64,000 nucleotides of DNA from Erythrobacter litoralis. GTDB taxonomy: Bacteria; Pseudomonadota; Alphaproteobacteria; Sphingomonadales; Sphingomonadaceae. This document shows positions 26,835-35,682 of this stretch, piece after piece (position 1 is the first letter of the stretch; each line of letters begins with the position of its first letter). The notes below the pieces were generated by a model, which did not search any database, was not told the DNA's origin, and worked only from the letters and a program-made list of their open reading frames with translations. The position numbers and the translations under genes are program-made. The stretch covers positions 186,001 to 250,000 of the forward strand of contig NZ_SOSI01000001.1 in assembly GCF_029760855.1 (NCBI RefSeq), read 5' to 3'.

Positions 26835-27613
26835 GCTTTATGCTCGGTCTGTAAGGTCTTGCGCCGCGCCTCAGGCAGCCCCCACCAGGGAACGTTCGGT
26901 GCGCGATGATGCTCGCAATGATAGCCGAAATGGAAACAGGTGGCGAGCGATACAACACTACCGAACCGCTCGCTGCGTGCATTGTGGCGATCGGCGAACC
27001 CGGCATCATCGTGCCGGTGCGGTCGATAAGTCCCGAAATAGAAAAGCTGCATCGACGAAGCGATGGCCGGCATGCCGTATAGCAGGACGATCTTCTCGAC
27101 CGGCACACCCAGCGCGAACCAGTACACGGCAACCACGGTGCAGACGAACAGAGCCGAGCGCCATCCGAAATAGCGCATGAGAAACGTCTTGTACCATGGC
27201 CAGAAACGAGTCGGATGATCGGCGCTGAAATCGGGATCGTCGCGCGTACCGGGTGCTTTATGGTGCGCGAAATGCGCACGCTTCATCCGGTGCCAGCCGA
27301 AACCGGCGTAAAGAAACAGGAGCGCCCCGCCTACCGCGCCGTTGATTGCATCTCCGCGCGGAACCAGCGATCCGTGCATGGCATCGTGGCTTACGATGAA
27401 AAGGCCGACCGAAAGCCAGCATTGGAGCACGGCCATCACCAAAGCGATGGGCAAACTGCGCCATGTCAGATCGAAGGCGAACATCGCGTAAACATGAATT
27501 GCGAGCCATCCGGCGAACACCGCCGCCGCAAGGCCAAGTCCGACGATCGATTGCCGCAGCGTGCCGCCATCGCGGCGTAACGAGGTTCGATCTGCGGGCA
27601 TGGCCCTCATCAT
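26831..27613 (-). CDS. crtW: Beta-carotene ketolase CrtW
   Basis: 260 residues with the CrtW histidine boxes: SHDAMHGS (75-82), HFAHHKAPG (114-122), and the C-terminal CFHFGYHCEHHRAPNVPWW. The FGTYRPHRHD and FADRHNARS segments distinguish it from general desaturases. It inserts the 4-keto group into beta-ionone rings. The second histidine of the FHFGYHxEHH box is followed by Cys rather than the commoner His or Lys. ATG 27601 is an alternative start. No crtYIB genes are nearby. Confidence 0.92.
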   Translation of the reverse strand: MMRAMPADRTSLRRDGGTLRQSIVGLGLAAAVFAGWLAIHVYAMFAFDLTWRSLPIALVMAVLQCWLSVGLFIVSHDAMHGSLVPRGDAINGAVGGALLFLYAGFGWHRMKRAHFAHHKAPGTRDDPDFSADHPTRFWPWYKTFLMRYFGWRSALFVCTVVAVYWFALGVPVEKIVLLYGMPAIASSMQLFYFGTYRPHRHDDAGFADRHNARSERFGSVVSLATCFHFGYHCEHHRAPNVPWWGLPEARRKTLQTEHKA

Positions 27614-27655
27614 ACAGCGCTCTGGCCTATCCGGGCAAGTCCCGTGGCTGGTCGG

Positions 27656-28051
27656 TCATTCGGGAAAGAAGAACCGCGTCACCTCCTCGCGCAACCGCGC
27701 CGGACGAAGGGTTTCCGCGTCGATGCAGCACCATGCGCTCTGCACCTCGGCAAGCACTTCCTCGCCCCGCTTGATGACGGTGGAGTAGAACGCCCGTGCG
27801 CCTTGCACCTTTTCCAGAACGGTGCGGGCAATCACCTCGTCATCGAGAAACGCCGGTTTGCGATAGGTAATCTCGTGCTTGAGGGCGACCCAAGCCTTGC
27901 TCGCCACTTCTTCGGCCGGGGCGATCTTGTTCCAATGGGCGAGCACGGCATCCTGAACCCAGTTCAGGTAGCGCGCATTGTTCACATGGCCCATGAAATC
28001 GATATCGCCGGGTACGACTTTGATCGGGAAGGCGAAAGGATTTGCTGACAT
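27656..28051 (-). CDS. Acyl-CoA thioesterase, 4-hydroxybenzoyl-CoA thioesterase (hotdog) family
   Basis: 131 residues with the hotdog-fold signature: PGDIDFMGHVNNARYLNWVQDAV, where the Asp before the GHVNN helix is the usual catalytic residue. It hydrolyses acyl-CoA thioesters; in many bacteria a relative (YbgC) works with Tol-Pal, but no tol genes are here. It is divergent from leuC. Confidence 0.86.
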   Translation of the reverse strand: MSANPFAFPIKVVPGDIDFMGHVNNARYLNWVQDAVLAHWNKIAPAEEVASKAWVALKHEITYRKPAFLDDEVIARTVLEKVQGARAFYSTVIKRGEEVLAEVQSAWCCIDAETLRPARLREEVTRFFFPE

Positions 28052-28141
28052 AAGTGTCAGTTAGGCGGAATAGGTTAAGTTTCCAAGACTCTGCATTTGC
28101 CTTTTTGCATCCCGTGCCGCCTTGTCGCACACCCGTTGGCG

Positions 28142-29575
28142 ATGGCCAGCAAACCGCGCACACTCTACGAAAAGATCTGGGACGCCCATGTGGTCGAGCG
28201 GCGGGAGGACGGTACCTGCCTCCTTTATATCGACCGACATCTCGTCCACGAGGTCACCAGCCCGCAAGCGTTCGAGGCGCTGCGACTGGCGGGCCGCAAG
28301 GTCCGTCGCCCGGACCTGACGCTGGCCGTCCCCGATCACAATCTGCCGACCACCGCCCGCACCGCGCCCGACGGCAGCCGCGTGCCCATCGCCGATCCGC
28401 AGAGCGCCGCGCAGCTCGCCGCGCTGGAAGCCAACGCACCCGCCGCCGGCATCCGCTATATCGACGCGGTCGCGCCAGAGCAGGGCATCGTCCACGTCGT
28501 CGGCCCGGAACAGGGCTTCTCGCTTCCCGGCACCACCATCGTCTGCGGCGACAGCCACACCGCCGCGCATGGCGGCGTCGGCGCGCTCGCCTTCGGGATC
28601 GGCACCAGCGAGGTCGAGCATGTGCTCGCCACGCAGACGCTGCAATTGCGCCCTTCGAAGACGATGGAGGTCCGGGTCGAGGGCAAACTGGGGCCCGGCG
28701 TCACGCCGAAGGACTTGATCCTCCACATCATCGGCGTCATCGGCACCGGAGGCGGCACCGGCCATGTCATCGAGTATCGTGGGCAGGTGTTCGAGCGCAT
28801 GAGCGTCGAAGGTCGCCTTACCGTCTGCAATATGAGCATAGAGGGCGGCGCGCGCGCAGGTCTGATCGCGCCGGACGATATCGTGTTCGACTATCTCAAA
28901 GGTCGCCCGATGAGTCCCAAGGGGGCGGAGTGGGACGCGGCGGTCGAATATTGGCGCACCCTCAATTCCGACGAAGGGGCTGTGTTCGACAAGTCGGTCA
29001 CCATTAACGCGGCCGACATTGCGCCCACGGTCAGTTGGGGCACTAGCCCGGAAGACGTCGCGCCGATCACCGGCGCAGTCCCCTTGCCCGAAAGCTTCGC
29101 CGACCCCTCGAAGCAGGAGGCCGTCCGCAAGAGCCTTGACTACATGGGCCTCGAACCCGGCACCGCGCTGCAAGACGTCGCGATCGAGAATGTCTTCATC
29201 GGCAGTTGTACAAACAGCCGGATCGAGGATCTTCGCTCCGCTGCCGCAGTGCTGAAGGGTCGCCGAAAGGCGGTCGGGGTCCGCTGGGCGATCGTCGTGC
29301 CGGGATCCGGCCTAGTGAAGCGGCAGGCCGAGGCCGAGGGGCTGGACCGCATCTTCACCGAAGCCGGCTTCGAATGGCGTGAGCCTGGCTGCTCCGCCTG
29401 CCTCGCCATGAACCCCGACAAGGTGCCGCCGGGCGAACGATGCGCCTCGACCAGCAATCGCAACTTCGTCGGGCGCCAAGGCCCCGGCGCCCGCACCCAT
29501 CTCGTCAGCCCCGCCATGGCCGCGGCGGCCGCAGTCGTTGGGCACCTCACCGATGTTCGGAACCTCGGCGAATGA
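28142..29575 (+). CDS. leuC: 3-isopropylmalate dehydratase large subunit
   Basis: 477 residues of the aconitase superfamily. [33 protein letters not shown], and the three 4Fe-4S cysteines in GSCTNSR and [11 protein letters not shown] are all present, with the C-terminal [12 protein letters not shown]. It isomerises 2-isopropylmalate in leucine synthesis with LeuD. The start at 28142 fits the family; upstream codons (MPFCIPC...) are not homologous. A small membrane-protein gene separates it from leuD. Confidence 0.97.
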   Translation: MASKPRTLYEKIWDAHVVERREDGTCLLYIDRHLVHEVTSPQAFEALRLAGRKVRRPDLTLAVPDHNLPTTARTAPDGSRVPIADPQSAAQLAALEANAPAAGIRYIDAVAPEQGIVHVVGPEQGFSLPGTTIVCGDSHTAAHGGVGALAFGIGTSEVEHVLATQTLQLRPSKTMEVRVEGKLGPGVTPKDLILHIIGVIGTGGGTGHVIEYRGQVFERMSVEGRLTVCNMSIEGGARAGLIAPDDIVFDYLKGRPMSPKGAEWDAAVEYWRTLNSDEGAVFDKSVTINAADIAPTVSWGTSPEDVAPITGAVPLPESFADPSKQEAVRKSLDYMGLEPGTALQDVAIENVFIGSCTNSRIEDLRSAAAVLKGRRKAVGVRWAIVVPGSGLVKRQAEAEGLDRIFTEAGFEWREPGCSACLAMNPDKVPPGERCASTSNRNFVGRQGPGARTHLVSPAMAAAAAVVGHLTDVRNLGE

Positions 29576-29618
29576 CAGCGCTTGATTGGCCAAACGCCAA
29601 TTCGGGAAGGATGAGACC

Positions 29619-29798
29619 ATGAAAGACAAGACCAGCACCGCAGCCGCCATTGCCGGCGCGGTCGGCTCGGCAGCCATTGCCGCCGCCCTCCTCTATGTGA
29701 ATAAACGCCGCAACAGGGACGCCGACGATACGCATCCGCCGCGCGCTTCGACGGCGCCCCATTTCGACGACACGAAAGAAAAGCCGGAGACCGATTGA
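29619..29798 (+). CDS. Small single-pass membrane protein between leuC and leuD
   Basis: 59 residues: a short basic start, a glycine/alanine-rich hydrophobic helix (about 7-26, [20 protein letters not shown]), then a basic stop-transfer patch (NKRRNRD) and a polar acidic tail. The layout recalls YtxH-like proteins but the motif is too simple to assign. Its stop shares a base with the leuD start, so leuD translation is coupled to it. Function unknown. Confidence 0.65.
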   Translation: MKDKTSTAAAIAGAVGSAAIAAALLYVNKRRNRDADDTHPPRASTAPHFDDTKEKPETD

Positions 29799-30382
29799 TG
29801 GACAAGGTATCGACGATCGAAGGTCGGGCCATCCCGCTCGGCCTCAAGAATGTCGATACCGACGTCATTATCCCGGCACATTGGCTCAAGACGGTCAGGC
29901 GTGAAGGGCTTGGCAAAGGAGCTTTCGAAACTATTCGCGCTGCCCCCGGCAATCCGTTCGACGTCGAGGATTTCGCCGACGCGCCAATCCTCATCGCGGG
30001 CGACAATTTCGGCTGCGGATCGAGCCGCGAACACGCCGCATGGGCCATGCTCGACATGGGTTTGCGCGCGGTGATCGCACCGAGCTTTTCCGACATTTTC
30101 TCTGGCAATGCATTCAAGAACGGCATTCTCGCGGTGGAACTGCCGCAGGAGCAGGTCGATCGCCTGCTGGAAGTTGCGCGGACCGATCCGATCGCCATCG
30201 ATCTCGAATCACAGACCGTGACCACCCCGTTCCAGGACCGCTTCGTATTCGAAATCGACGCCTTCCGGAAACACTGTCTTCTGGAAGGTCTGGACGAAGT
30301 GGGTTTGACATTGGCGCGCGATACCGCGATTTCGGATTTCGAAACGCGGATGGCCCGGCAGAAGCCTTGGTTGATCCCGTAA
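29798..30382 (+). CDS. leuD: 3-isopropylmalate dehydratase small subunit
   Basis: 194 residues with the swivel-domain signature: [23 protein letters not shown] and [17 protein letters not shown]. It forms the active site with LeuC. I start it at ATG 29798; a TTG one codon earlier is less likely. The start overlaps the preceding stop by one base (TTGATGG). Confidence 0.97.
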   Translation: MDKVSTIEGRAIPLGLKNVDTDVIIPAHWLKTVRREGLGKGAFETIRAAPGNPFDVEDFADAPILIAGDNFGCGSSREHAAWAMLDMGLRAVIAPSFSDIFSGNAFKNGILAVELPQEQVDRLLEVARTDPIAIDLESQTVTTPFQDRFVFEIDAFRKHCLLEGLDEVGLTLARDTAISDFETRMARQKPWLIP

Positions 30383-30409
30383 ACCTGACACCGAGCAAGG
30401 AGAGAGAGC

Positions 30410-31405
30410 GTGAAAGCAGTGCTGACCAAGGAAGTCGGCGGACCGGAAACGCTGGTCGTCGAAGATGTTGCCGAACCCACGCCGGGCAATGGCGAAGTCG
30501 TGGTCGATGTCGCGGCCTGCGCGATCAATTATCCCGACACGCTGATGATCCGTGATCTTTACCAGTTCAAGCCGGAACGCCCCTATTCGCCCGGCGGCGA
30601 GTTTTCCGGCACGATCAGCGCGATCGGCGAAGGGGTCGAGGGCTGGCAGGTCGGCGACCGTATCCTTGCCAGCGCAGGCAATGGGGGGTTGCGCGAAAAG
30701 GTCGCGGTCGCGGCAAACCGGATGTTCAAAGTCCCGGAGGGCATCGACCTCGTACAGGCAAGCGCCCTTTTGATGACTTACGGCACGACGATCCACGGCT
30801 TGAAGGATCGTGGCGATATCAAGGACGGCGAGACCGTGCTGATCCTCGGCGCGGCCGGCGGCGTCGGCCTGTCCTGCGTCGAGCTTGCGAAGGCCTATGG
30901 CGCCCGCGTGGTCGCCGCTGTCTCCAGCGAGGAAAAGGCACAAGTCGCCCGCGATGCCGGGGCCGACGAGGTGGTGATCTACCCGCGCGAAGATATGGAC
31001 AAAGCAGCGTCGAAGGACCTTGCGCAGAAGTTCAAGGATGCGGTCGGCCCGAACGGCGCGGACATCGTCTACGACATCGTGGGCGGCCAATATTCCGAAC
31101 CGGCGCTCCGCTCCATCGGCTGGGAAGGCCGCTTCCTCGTAATCGGTTTTCCCGCCGGCATCCCGAAAATGCCGCTCAATCTCACGCTGCTCAAGAGTTG
31201 CGACATTCGCGGCGTTTTCTGGGGTGCGTTCGTCGCGCGCGAACCCAAGCGCAATGCGGATAACATCGCGGAGCTGTTCGATCTGTGGAAGGCGGGCAAG
31301 ATCAACCCGCTGATCAGCGAAACCTATCCGATCGACCGAGCCCACGAAGCCATCGCCAAGCTGGAAAATCGCGAGGCCGTCGGTAAGCTCGTCGTTACGA
31401 TGTAG
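30410..31405 (+). CDS. NADPH:quinone oxidoreductase family protein
   Basis: 331 residues of the zinc-free medium-chain reductases (QOR type): an N-terminal GroES-like domain (CAINYPDTLMIRDLYQ), the nucleotide loop GAAGGVGLSCVELAK, and no zinc cysteines. It reduces quinones or enoyl compounds with NADPH, the exact substrate being unclear. It starts with GTG; AAGGAGAG lies just upstream. It follows leuD by 27 bases and may be in the same transcript. Confidence 0.88.
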   Translation: MKAVLTKEVGGPETLVVEDVAEPTPGNGEVVVDVAACAINYPDTLMIRDLYQFKPERPYSPGGEFSGTISAIGEGVEGWQVGDRILASAGNGGLREKVAVAANRMFKVPEGIDLVQASALLMTYGTTIHGLKDRGDIKDGETVLILGAAGGVGLSCVELAKAYGARVVAAVSSEEKAQVARDAGADEVVIYPREDMDKAASKDLAQKFKDAVGPNGADIVYDIVGGQYSEPALRSIGWEGRFLVIGFPAGIPKMPLNLTLLKSCDIRGVFWGAFVAREPKRNADNIAELFDLWKAGKINPLISETYPIDRAHEAIAKLENREAVGKLVVTM

Positions 31406-31473
31406 CGGCTTGCGGGCGTTGCGGCGCGCCCCTATCGCTGAACGCCGATAACCAATTCAGCGAGGACACCACG

Positions 31474-31797
31474 ATGGACTTCAAGGATCGCGAACGGGGC
31501 GAGGAAGCCAAGTTCGTTTTCGACGGCGAGAACGAGTTCAAGATCGCGGCCCGCCGCAATCGCCTGCTGGGCGAGTGGGCCGCCGGTCTGATGAACCTCA
31601 CCGACGAGGAAACCGACGCGTACAAGAAAGCCGTCGTACAGGCGGATTTCGAGGAAGCGGGCGACGAAGACGTGATCCGCAAGCTTCTCGGTGACCTGAC
31701 GGCAGCGGACTGCGATGTCAGCGAAGCCGACATCCGTGCCAAGCTAGACGAATGCGCGGTCGAGGCGCGTCGCCAGTTCATGTCGGACCAAGGCTGA
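31474..31797 (+). CDS. DUF1476 protein (zeta subunit-type F1F0-ATPase inhibitor)
   Basis: 107 residues: FKDRERGEEAKFVFDGENEFKIAARRNRLLGEWAA is the DUF1476 signature. In Paracoccus denitrificans the homologue is the zeta subunit, whose N-terminal part blocks ATP hydrolysis by F1. The rest is a four-helix bundle. In several alphaproteobacteria the inhibition is weak, so the strength here is unknown. It is followed 4 bases later by bolA. Confidence 0.9.
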   Translation: MDFKDRERGEEAKFVFDGENEFKIAARRNRLLGEWAAGLMNLTDEETDAYKKAVVQADFEEAGDEDVIRKLLGDLTAADCDVSEADIRAKLDECAVEARRQFMSDQG

Positions 31798-31801
31798 TCC
31801 G

Positions 31802-32035
31802 ATGGCGATGAAGGCGGAAGAGATCGAACGACTGATCGCCGAAGGGCTGCCCGGCGCCGAGATCGAAATTCGCGATCTCGCGGGCGATGGCGATCATTAC
31901 GCGGCGAAGGTTGTTGCCCCGCAATTCAAAGGCAAGACACGCGTCGCGCAGCATAAACTCGTTTACGATGCGCTTGGCGGACGGATGGGCGGCGAGCTCC
32001 ACGCCTTGCAACTCACCACCGAAGCACCCAACTGA
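31802..32035 (+). CDS. BolA/IbaG family protein
   Basis: 77 residues. IERLIAEGLPGAEIEIRDLAGDGDHYAAKVVAPQF, then RVAQHKLVYDALG give the BolA fold with the conserved C-terminal histidine. BolA proteins pair with monothiol CGFS glutaredoxins to bind Fe-S clusters; the partner gene lies 38 bases downstream. This physical pairing supports a role in cluster handling or regulation. Confidence 0.93.
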   Translation: MAMKAEEIERLIAEGLPGAEIEIRDLAGDGDHYAAKVVAPQFKGKTRVAQHKLVYDALGGRMGGELHALQLTTEAPN

Positions 32036-32073
32036 CTTCCCGTAATTCAGTTCTCACGGAAGGCAGGCTACAC

Positions 32074-32406
32074 ATGGCCGAAGTTAACGACCGCATCTCC
32101 GACATCGTGGGCAAGAGCGACGTCGTCCTCTTCATGAAGGGCACACCGCTGTTCCCGCAATGCGGCTTTTCGAGCCGCGCCGTAGCGATCCTCGATCATT
32201 GCGGCGTCGCGTATGACAGCGTCGATGTTTTGCAGGACATGGAAATCCGCCAGGGCATCAAGAGCTATTCCGACTGGCCGACCATTCCACAGCTTTACGT
32301 GAAGGGCGAATTCGTTGGTGGTAGCGACATCATGATGGAGATGTTCGAGGCCGGCGAATTGAAAGAGCTGATGGACGAAAAGCAGGTCGCCAAAGCGGAT
32401 AGCTGA
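32074..32406 (+). CDS. grxD: Monothiol glutaredoxin, Grx4 family
   Basis: 110 residues. The CGFS active site (30-33) sits in GTPLFPQCGFSSRAV, with the WPTIPQLYV and GGSDIM motifs for glutathione binding. Grx4 proteins carry or transfer 2Fe-2S clusters with BolA partners. The bolA-grxD pairing and a following terminator suggest one transcript ending here. Confidence 0.95.
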   Translation: MAEVNDRISDIVGKSDVVLFMKGTPLFPQCGFSSRAVAILDHCGVAYDSVDVLQDMEIRQGIKSYSDWPTIPQLYVKGEFVGGSDIMMEMFEAGELKELMDEKQVAKADS

Positions 32407-32429
32407 GTGGCGTCCCTCTTCATAACAGG

Positions 32430-32466
32430 AAAGGCCCGCCCGGGGGACGACCGGGCGGGCCTTTTT
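32430..32466 (+). terminator. Rho-independent terminator of grxD
   Basis: AAAGGCCCGCCCGG (32430-32443) pairs perfectly with CCGGGCGGGCCTTT (32451-32464) around a 7-nt loop and runs into TTTTT. Confidence 0.88.
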
Positions 32467-32518
32467 GCTTGCGGCGCTGCGATGGGAACGGCTGCAGCGA
32501 TCGCGAAGACTTCAGGGA

Positions 32519-32608
32519 CGCGAGATATTATGCGAAACCCGTGCCAATTCCACCAGCGCACTGGCTCTGCACGGGTTTCGATGGTTAATCCGCAAACCAT
32601 ATCTCGCG
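32519..32608. repeat. Nested perfect inverted repeats in the grxD-NUDIX gap
   Basis: An outer 10-bp arm pair, CGCGAGATAT (32519-32528) and ATATCTCGCG (32599-32608), encloses an inner 12-bp pair, CGAAACCCGTGC (32533-32544) and GCACGGGTTTCG (32569-32580). The 24-nt inner loop holds CCAG-cgca-CTGG. This ~90-nt element fills most of the space between the grxD terminator and the NUDIX start. No T run follows, so it is not a plain terminator. Confidence 0.6.
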
Positions 32609-32657
32609 GGTTTGTAAAACATTCCGACAGAGGGGCGGCCGAAGGGTGTTCGCCGGC

Positions 32658-33428
32658 ATGAGCGATGCACCCGAGCCTATCCCAGCCGCTACGGTCGTCA
32701 TATTCCGGACCGGCGCGGCAGACGGGCCGCCCGAAATCCTCATGGTCACCCGTTCGCGCGAACTGGTCTTTGCGGGTGGGATGGCCGTCTTTCCCGGTGG
32801 GCGCGTCGATCCCGAGGATTACGCGCTTGCACGTAAGTTGGCGGAGGGCGGCGATACAGACGAGGAAGCGCATCGCATCGCGGCGATCCGCGAGACCCTG
32901 GAAGAGACAGGGCTAGCTATCGGGCTAGCTGGCGATCTCGATGCAGACACAGCAGCTGAAGCCCGCCGCCTCCTTCTCGAAAAAGGCGCGCTCGAGCCGG
33001 TCCTCGAAGCGTTCGATCTTACCCTTAAAACAGACACGCTTACGCCGTTCGCACGTTGGCTGCCCCTCGGCCTCGCACATGACAGAATTTTCGACACCCG
33101 CTTCTATCTCGCCGATCTAGGGACCGGCAACGTCGAGATCGCGGTCGATCGAACGGAAAATACGAACCTCTTCTGGATCACCGCGCAAGACGCTCTCGAC
33201 CGGGCGGATCGTGGCGACATTAAATTGATTTTCCCAACCCGTCGCAATCTTGAACGACTGGCGCAGTTCGCTTCCTTCGCGGACGCGAAGGCCCACGCGG
33301 ACGCCCACCCGCAACGCACGATTACGCCGGAAATCGTTGAGGTCGCCGGAGTTCAGGTTCTGCGCATTCCCGACGACCTGGGTTATCCGGTGACAGAGGA
33401 AGAATTCACGGTCGTGAGAAGGGGCTGA
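32658..33428 (+). CDS. NUDIX hydrolase (NUDT19/NUDT7-like)
   Basis: 256 residues. The start AATVVIFRTGA, FPGGRVDPED and the later RETLEETG (78-85) form a Nudix box with an insertion of ~20 residues between GG and RExxEE, as in the NUDT19/NUDT7 CoA-hydrolase branch. A substrate such as CoA or acyl-CoA is expected from the family, not shown here. An in-frame GTG at 32646 would add four residues. The next gene, an AT-rich sulfatase, ends at the very next base. Confidence 0.85.
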   Translation: MSDAPEPIPAATVVIFRTGAADGPPEILMVTRSRELVFAGGMAVFPGGRVDPEDYALARKLAEGGDTDEEAHRIAAIRETLEETGLAIGLAGDLDADTAAEARRLLLEKGALEPVLEAFDLTLKTDTLTPFARWLPLGLAHDRIFDTRFYLADLGTGNVEIAVDRTENTNLFWITAQDALDRADRGDIKLIFPTRRNLERLAQFASFADAKAHADAHPQRTITPEIVEVAGVQVLRIPDDLGYPVTEEEFTVVRRG

Positions 33429-35375
33429 TTATTCGTCAGCAATGCGAACTCGCTTTTCGAGTTCGCGGCGAAGGGTGGCTTTACGTTCGTCATACCGCAC
33501 ATCGTTCGCGATATTGTACCATTCGTTGGGATCTTGGTCTTGGTTGTAAAGTTCTTCCTCGCCCTCACTCGTTAGCGTATAGCGCCAAGAAGCGGAGCGA
33601 ACGCTGTGGTTGCGAGATGAGGGATTCCCTGGTTCGGGTTTATCAGCAACCCTGGAAAATAAGCTGCTGATCGCTAGGGGCCACCTCATCATCTCCGGCT
33701 TCACAGGATCGACTAAAGCTGGAATCAAACTTTGCCCATCGAACGGCGCTTGGCCGCTCACCATTTCATCGAATTCAGCGATCGCCATACCTAAAAGGGT
33801 GGGATAGAGATCAACAAGCGAAGCTGGAACTTCGCTTAAAGAACCGCGGGAGGTATTATAGGCTGTATCGGGATGGACGATGACTAATGGTATTCTGGTC
33901 GCCTCGTTCCATAGATTATTCTTCCCCCAATAATTCTTCTCACCGGCACTCCATCCGTTGTCGGACGTCAAAACAATGATAGTATTTGACCGTAGGTCAG
34001 GGTTAGCATCTAATGCGTCCAAAATTACACCGACCTGGCTATCTACTTGATTAACCGCCGCAAGATACGACAAGATCATACTCTTTAGCAATCTATCTTG
34101 ACTATTTGCAATGAAGCTTCCGGGATTGATCAGGTCTGGGATAGTCCCATTCTCTGCCCCCCCATCCATTATTGTTTTGAAACGAGGAAACCCCTCACCG
34201 AAGCGGGCCGATAATGGTATATCTTTGATGTCCGCGTTTTTAAGCTGACCTTCGTACAAAGGCGGCAAAGAAACGTCGTCTATAGTCTTGATGCCATTTG
34301 CCGTAATGACTTCGTCAAAATAGGAGTCTGGAACGTACAAGGGCGCATGCGTTTTAACCAATCCCAGCATCATCAAGAATGAACGATCGGTGAGAGGCGC
34401 GGTCGAAGGACCTCGACCATAACGCGCAACACGTCCGCGCAACAAATCACTCGCCCAGATTGCGACCTTCTCGTCACTCATAAGTGAGCGATTTTCGGAA
34501 TTGCGATAAGAAAATTCACCCTGCCCTAAGTATTCGGCAAATCCGGCGTAATTATATCCAACAGGATAACTGCTATTCATTCCGGCTCGAAATATCGGGG
34601 CCTGCGAGATTCTCCCATAGCCGAAAACCCAAGATTGAATAGCGTTGGGAAGGTCGGGATTTGAATTCCATTCTCCGTCGGGGAGAAGGTCAACTCTTTG
34701 GCGGTCGTCTACATATTCCCAATGCTTGCCGAGGTCACCTTTAGGAATGTAATGCGAGGGAAAACCGTAATACGTCGTCTGGCCATCCCACGGTATCGGA
34801 CCAAAACTCGATCGAGGACCAATATATCCTCCCTCCACTCCTTCTCGGGACTTGGGCTGCGTCGATCGCTGATTAGTTCCAAATAACCTGTGGTCGTTTT
34901 CGGTGCCATGAAATACCTTGCCACCAAGGTATACTGCGTAGCCGGCATCGCGAAATACCTCCGGCATTAATTTCGCGTTACTAAGCAGCTCATGTTGTCT
35001 GAAATCTAAAGTGCTATGATATTTACCCGTGGTTGACGGCAAATAACCTGAAAGCAAACTCGCGCGGGAAGGCGAGCAAAGTGGGGCATTCGCGTGCGCG
35101 TTCGTAAACGAGACCCCGCGTTGCATAAGGCGTTTAATATTCGGCGTATACGCCTGTGGGTGACCGCCGAAGCCCTCCACGTAATCGTTCAAATCATCGA
35201 CGATGATAAAGACGATATTCGGACCGTCAGCTATCGGCAAAGGCTCGGACGTTGGTGAGGGAGCTGGTGCCGGATTAGGGTTCCCAACATTTCCGACAGG
35301 TGGTGTGACATTACTTTCGTCACCCCCACATGCAAGCAACCCCAAAGCGAGGGTAAGACAAAAGTAGCGGCGCAT
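33429..35375 (-). CDS. Sulfatase, predicted lipoprotein (arylsulfatase family)
   Basis: 648 residues. A signal with lipobox LLAC (Cys16) is followed by a Pro/Ser linker (about 30-48). The sulfatase core has metal ligands VDDLND (59-64) and the C-S-P-S-R motif (100-104) whose Cys must become formylglycine. Later come GKVFHGT, LTSDNGWS and a C-terminal EEELYNQDQDPNEW. It resembles iduronate-2-sulfatase/choline-sulfatase relatives that act on sulfated polysaccharides. It is clearly AT-richer than its neighbours and sits beside tRNA-Arg, suggesting lateral gain. No formylglycine enzyme is in the window. Confidence 0.9.
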   Translation of the reverse strand: MRRYFCLTLALGLLACGGDESNVTPPVGNVGNPNPAPAPSPTSEPLPIADGPNIVFIIVDDLNDYVEGFGGHPQAYTPNIKRLMQRGVSFTNAHANAPLCSPSRASLLSGYLPSTTGKYHSTLDFRQHELLSNAKLMPEVFRDAGYAVYLGGKVFHGTENDHRLFGTNQRSTQPKSREGVEGGYIGPRSSFGPIPWDGQTTYYGFPSHYIPKGDLGKHWEYVDDRQRVDLLPDGEWNSNPDLPNAIQSWVFGYGRISQAPIFRAGMNSSYPVGYNYAGFAEYLGQGEFSYRNSENRSLMSDEKVAIWASDLLRGRVARYGRGPSTAPLTDRSFLMMLGLVKTHAPLYVPDSYFDEVITANGIKTIDDVSLPPLYEGQLKNADIKDIPLSARFGEGFPRFKTIMDGGAENGTIPDLINPGSFIANSQDRLLKSMILSYLAAVNQVDSQVGVILDALDANPDLRSNTIIVLTSDNGWSAGEKNYWGKNNLWNEATRIPLVIVHPDTAYNTSRGSLSEVPASLVDLYPTLLGMAIAEFDEMVSGQAPFDGQSLIPALVDPVKPEMMRWPLAISSLFSRVADKPEPGNPSSRNHSVRSASWRYTLTSEGEEELYNQDQDPNEWYNIANDVRYDERKATLRRELEKRVRIADE

Positions 35376-35546
35376 AGTTCCCGTTTCTAAATTGAGGGCC
35401 GCCCAGCAGCCATCAGATCCCGCATTCATTGAGCATCCCGTAACCACGGATGCAACCCTGCCTTGCAAATTTTCGAAGCAATCTATCTGGCAGTTATCTC
35501 GGCAATTGTGTGGGTGCGGAAGTAACGCCTATTCGTTAAGGGATAA

Positions 35547-35623
35547 TGGCGCGCCCGGCAGGACTCGAACCTGCTGCCTCAAGATTAGAAGTCTCGCGCT
35601 CTATCCAGATGAGCTACGGGCGC
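35547..35623 (-). tRNA. tRNA-Arg(TCT)
   Basis: A 77-nt cloverleaf on the minus strand. The acceptor GCGCCCG pairs with CGGGCGC, then discriminator G and encoded CCA. The anticodon stem CGAGA/TCTTG holds the loop CTTCTAA (anticodon TCT), and the T arm is GCAGG-TTCGAGT-CCTGC. The AT-rich sulfatase gene lies on its 3' side. Confidence 0.95.
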
Positions 35624-35682
35624 GCGCCGGGAATGCCATAACGCCGCTTTCCCGCCGCGCCAATCGCGGATAATCGGAGCAT

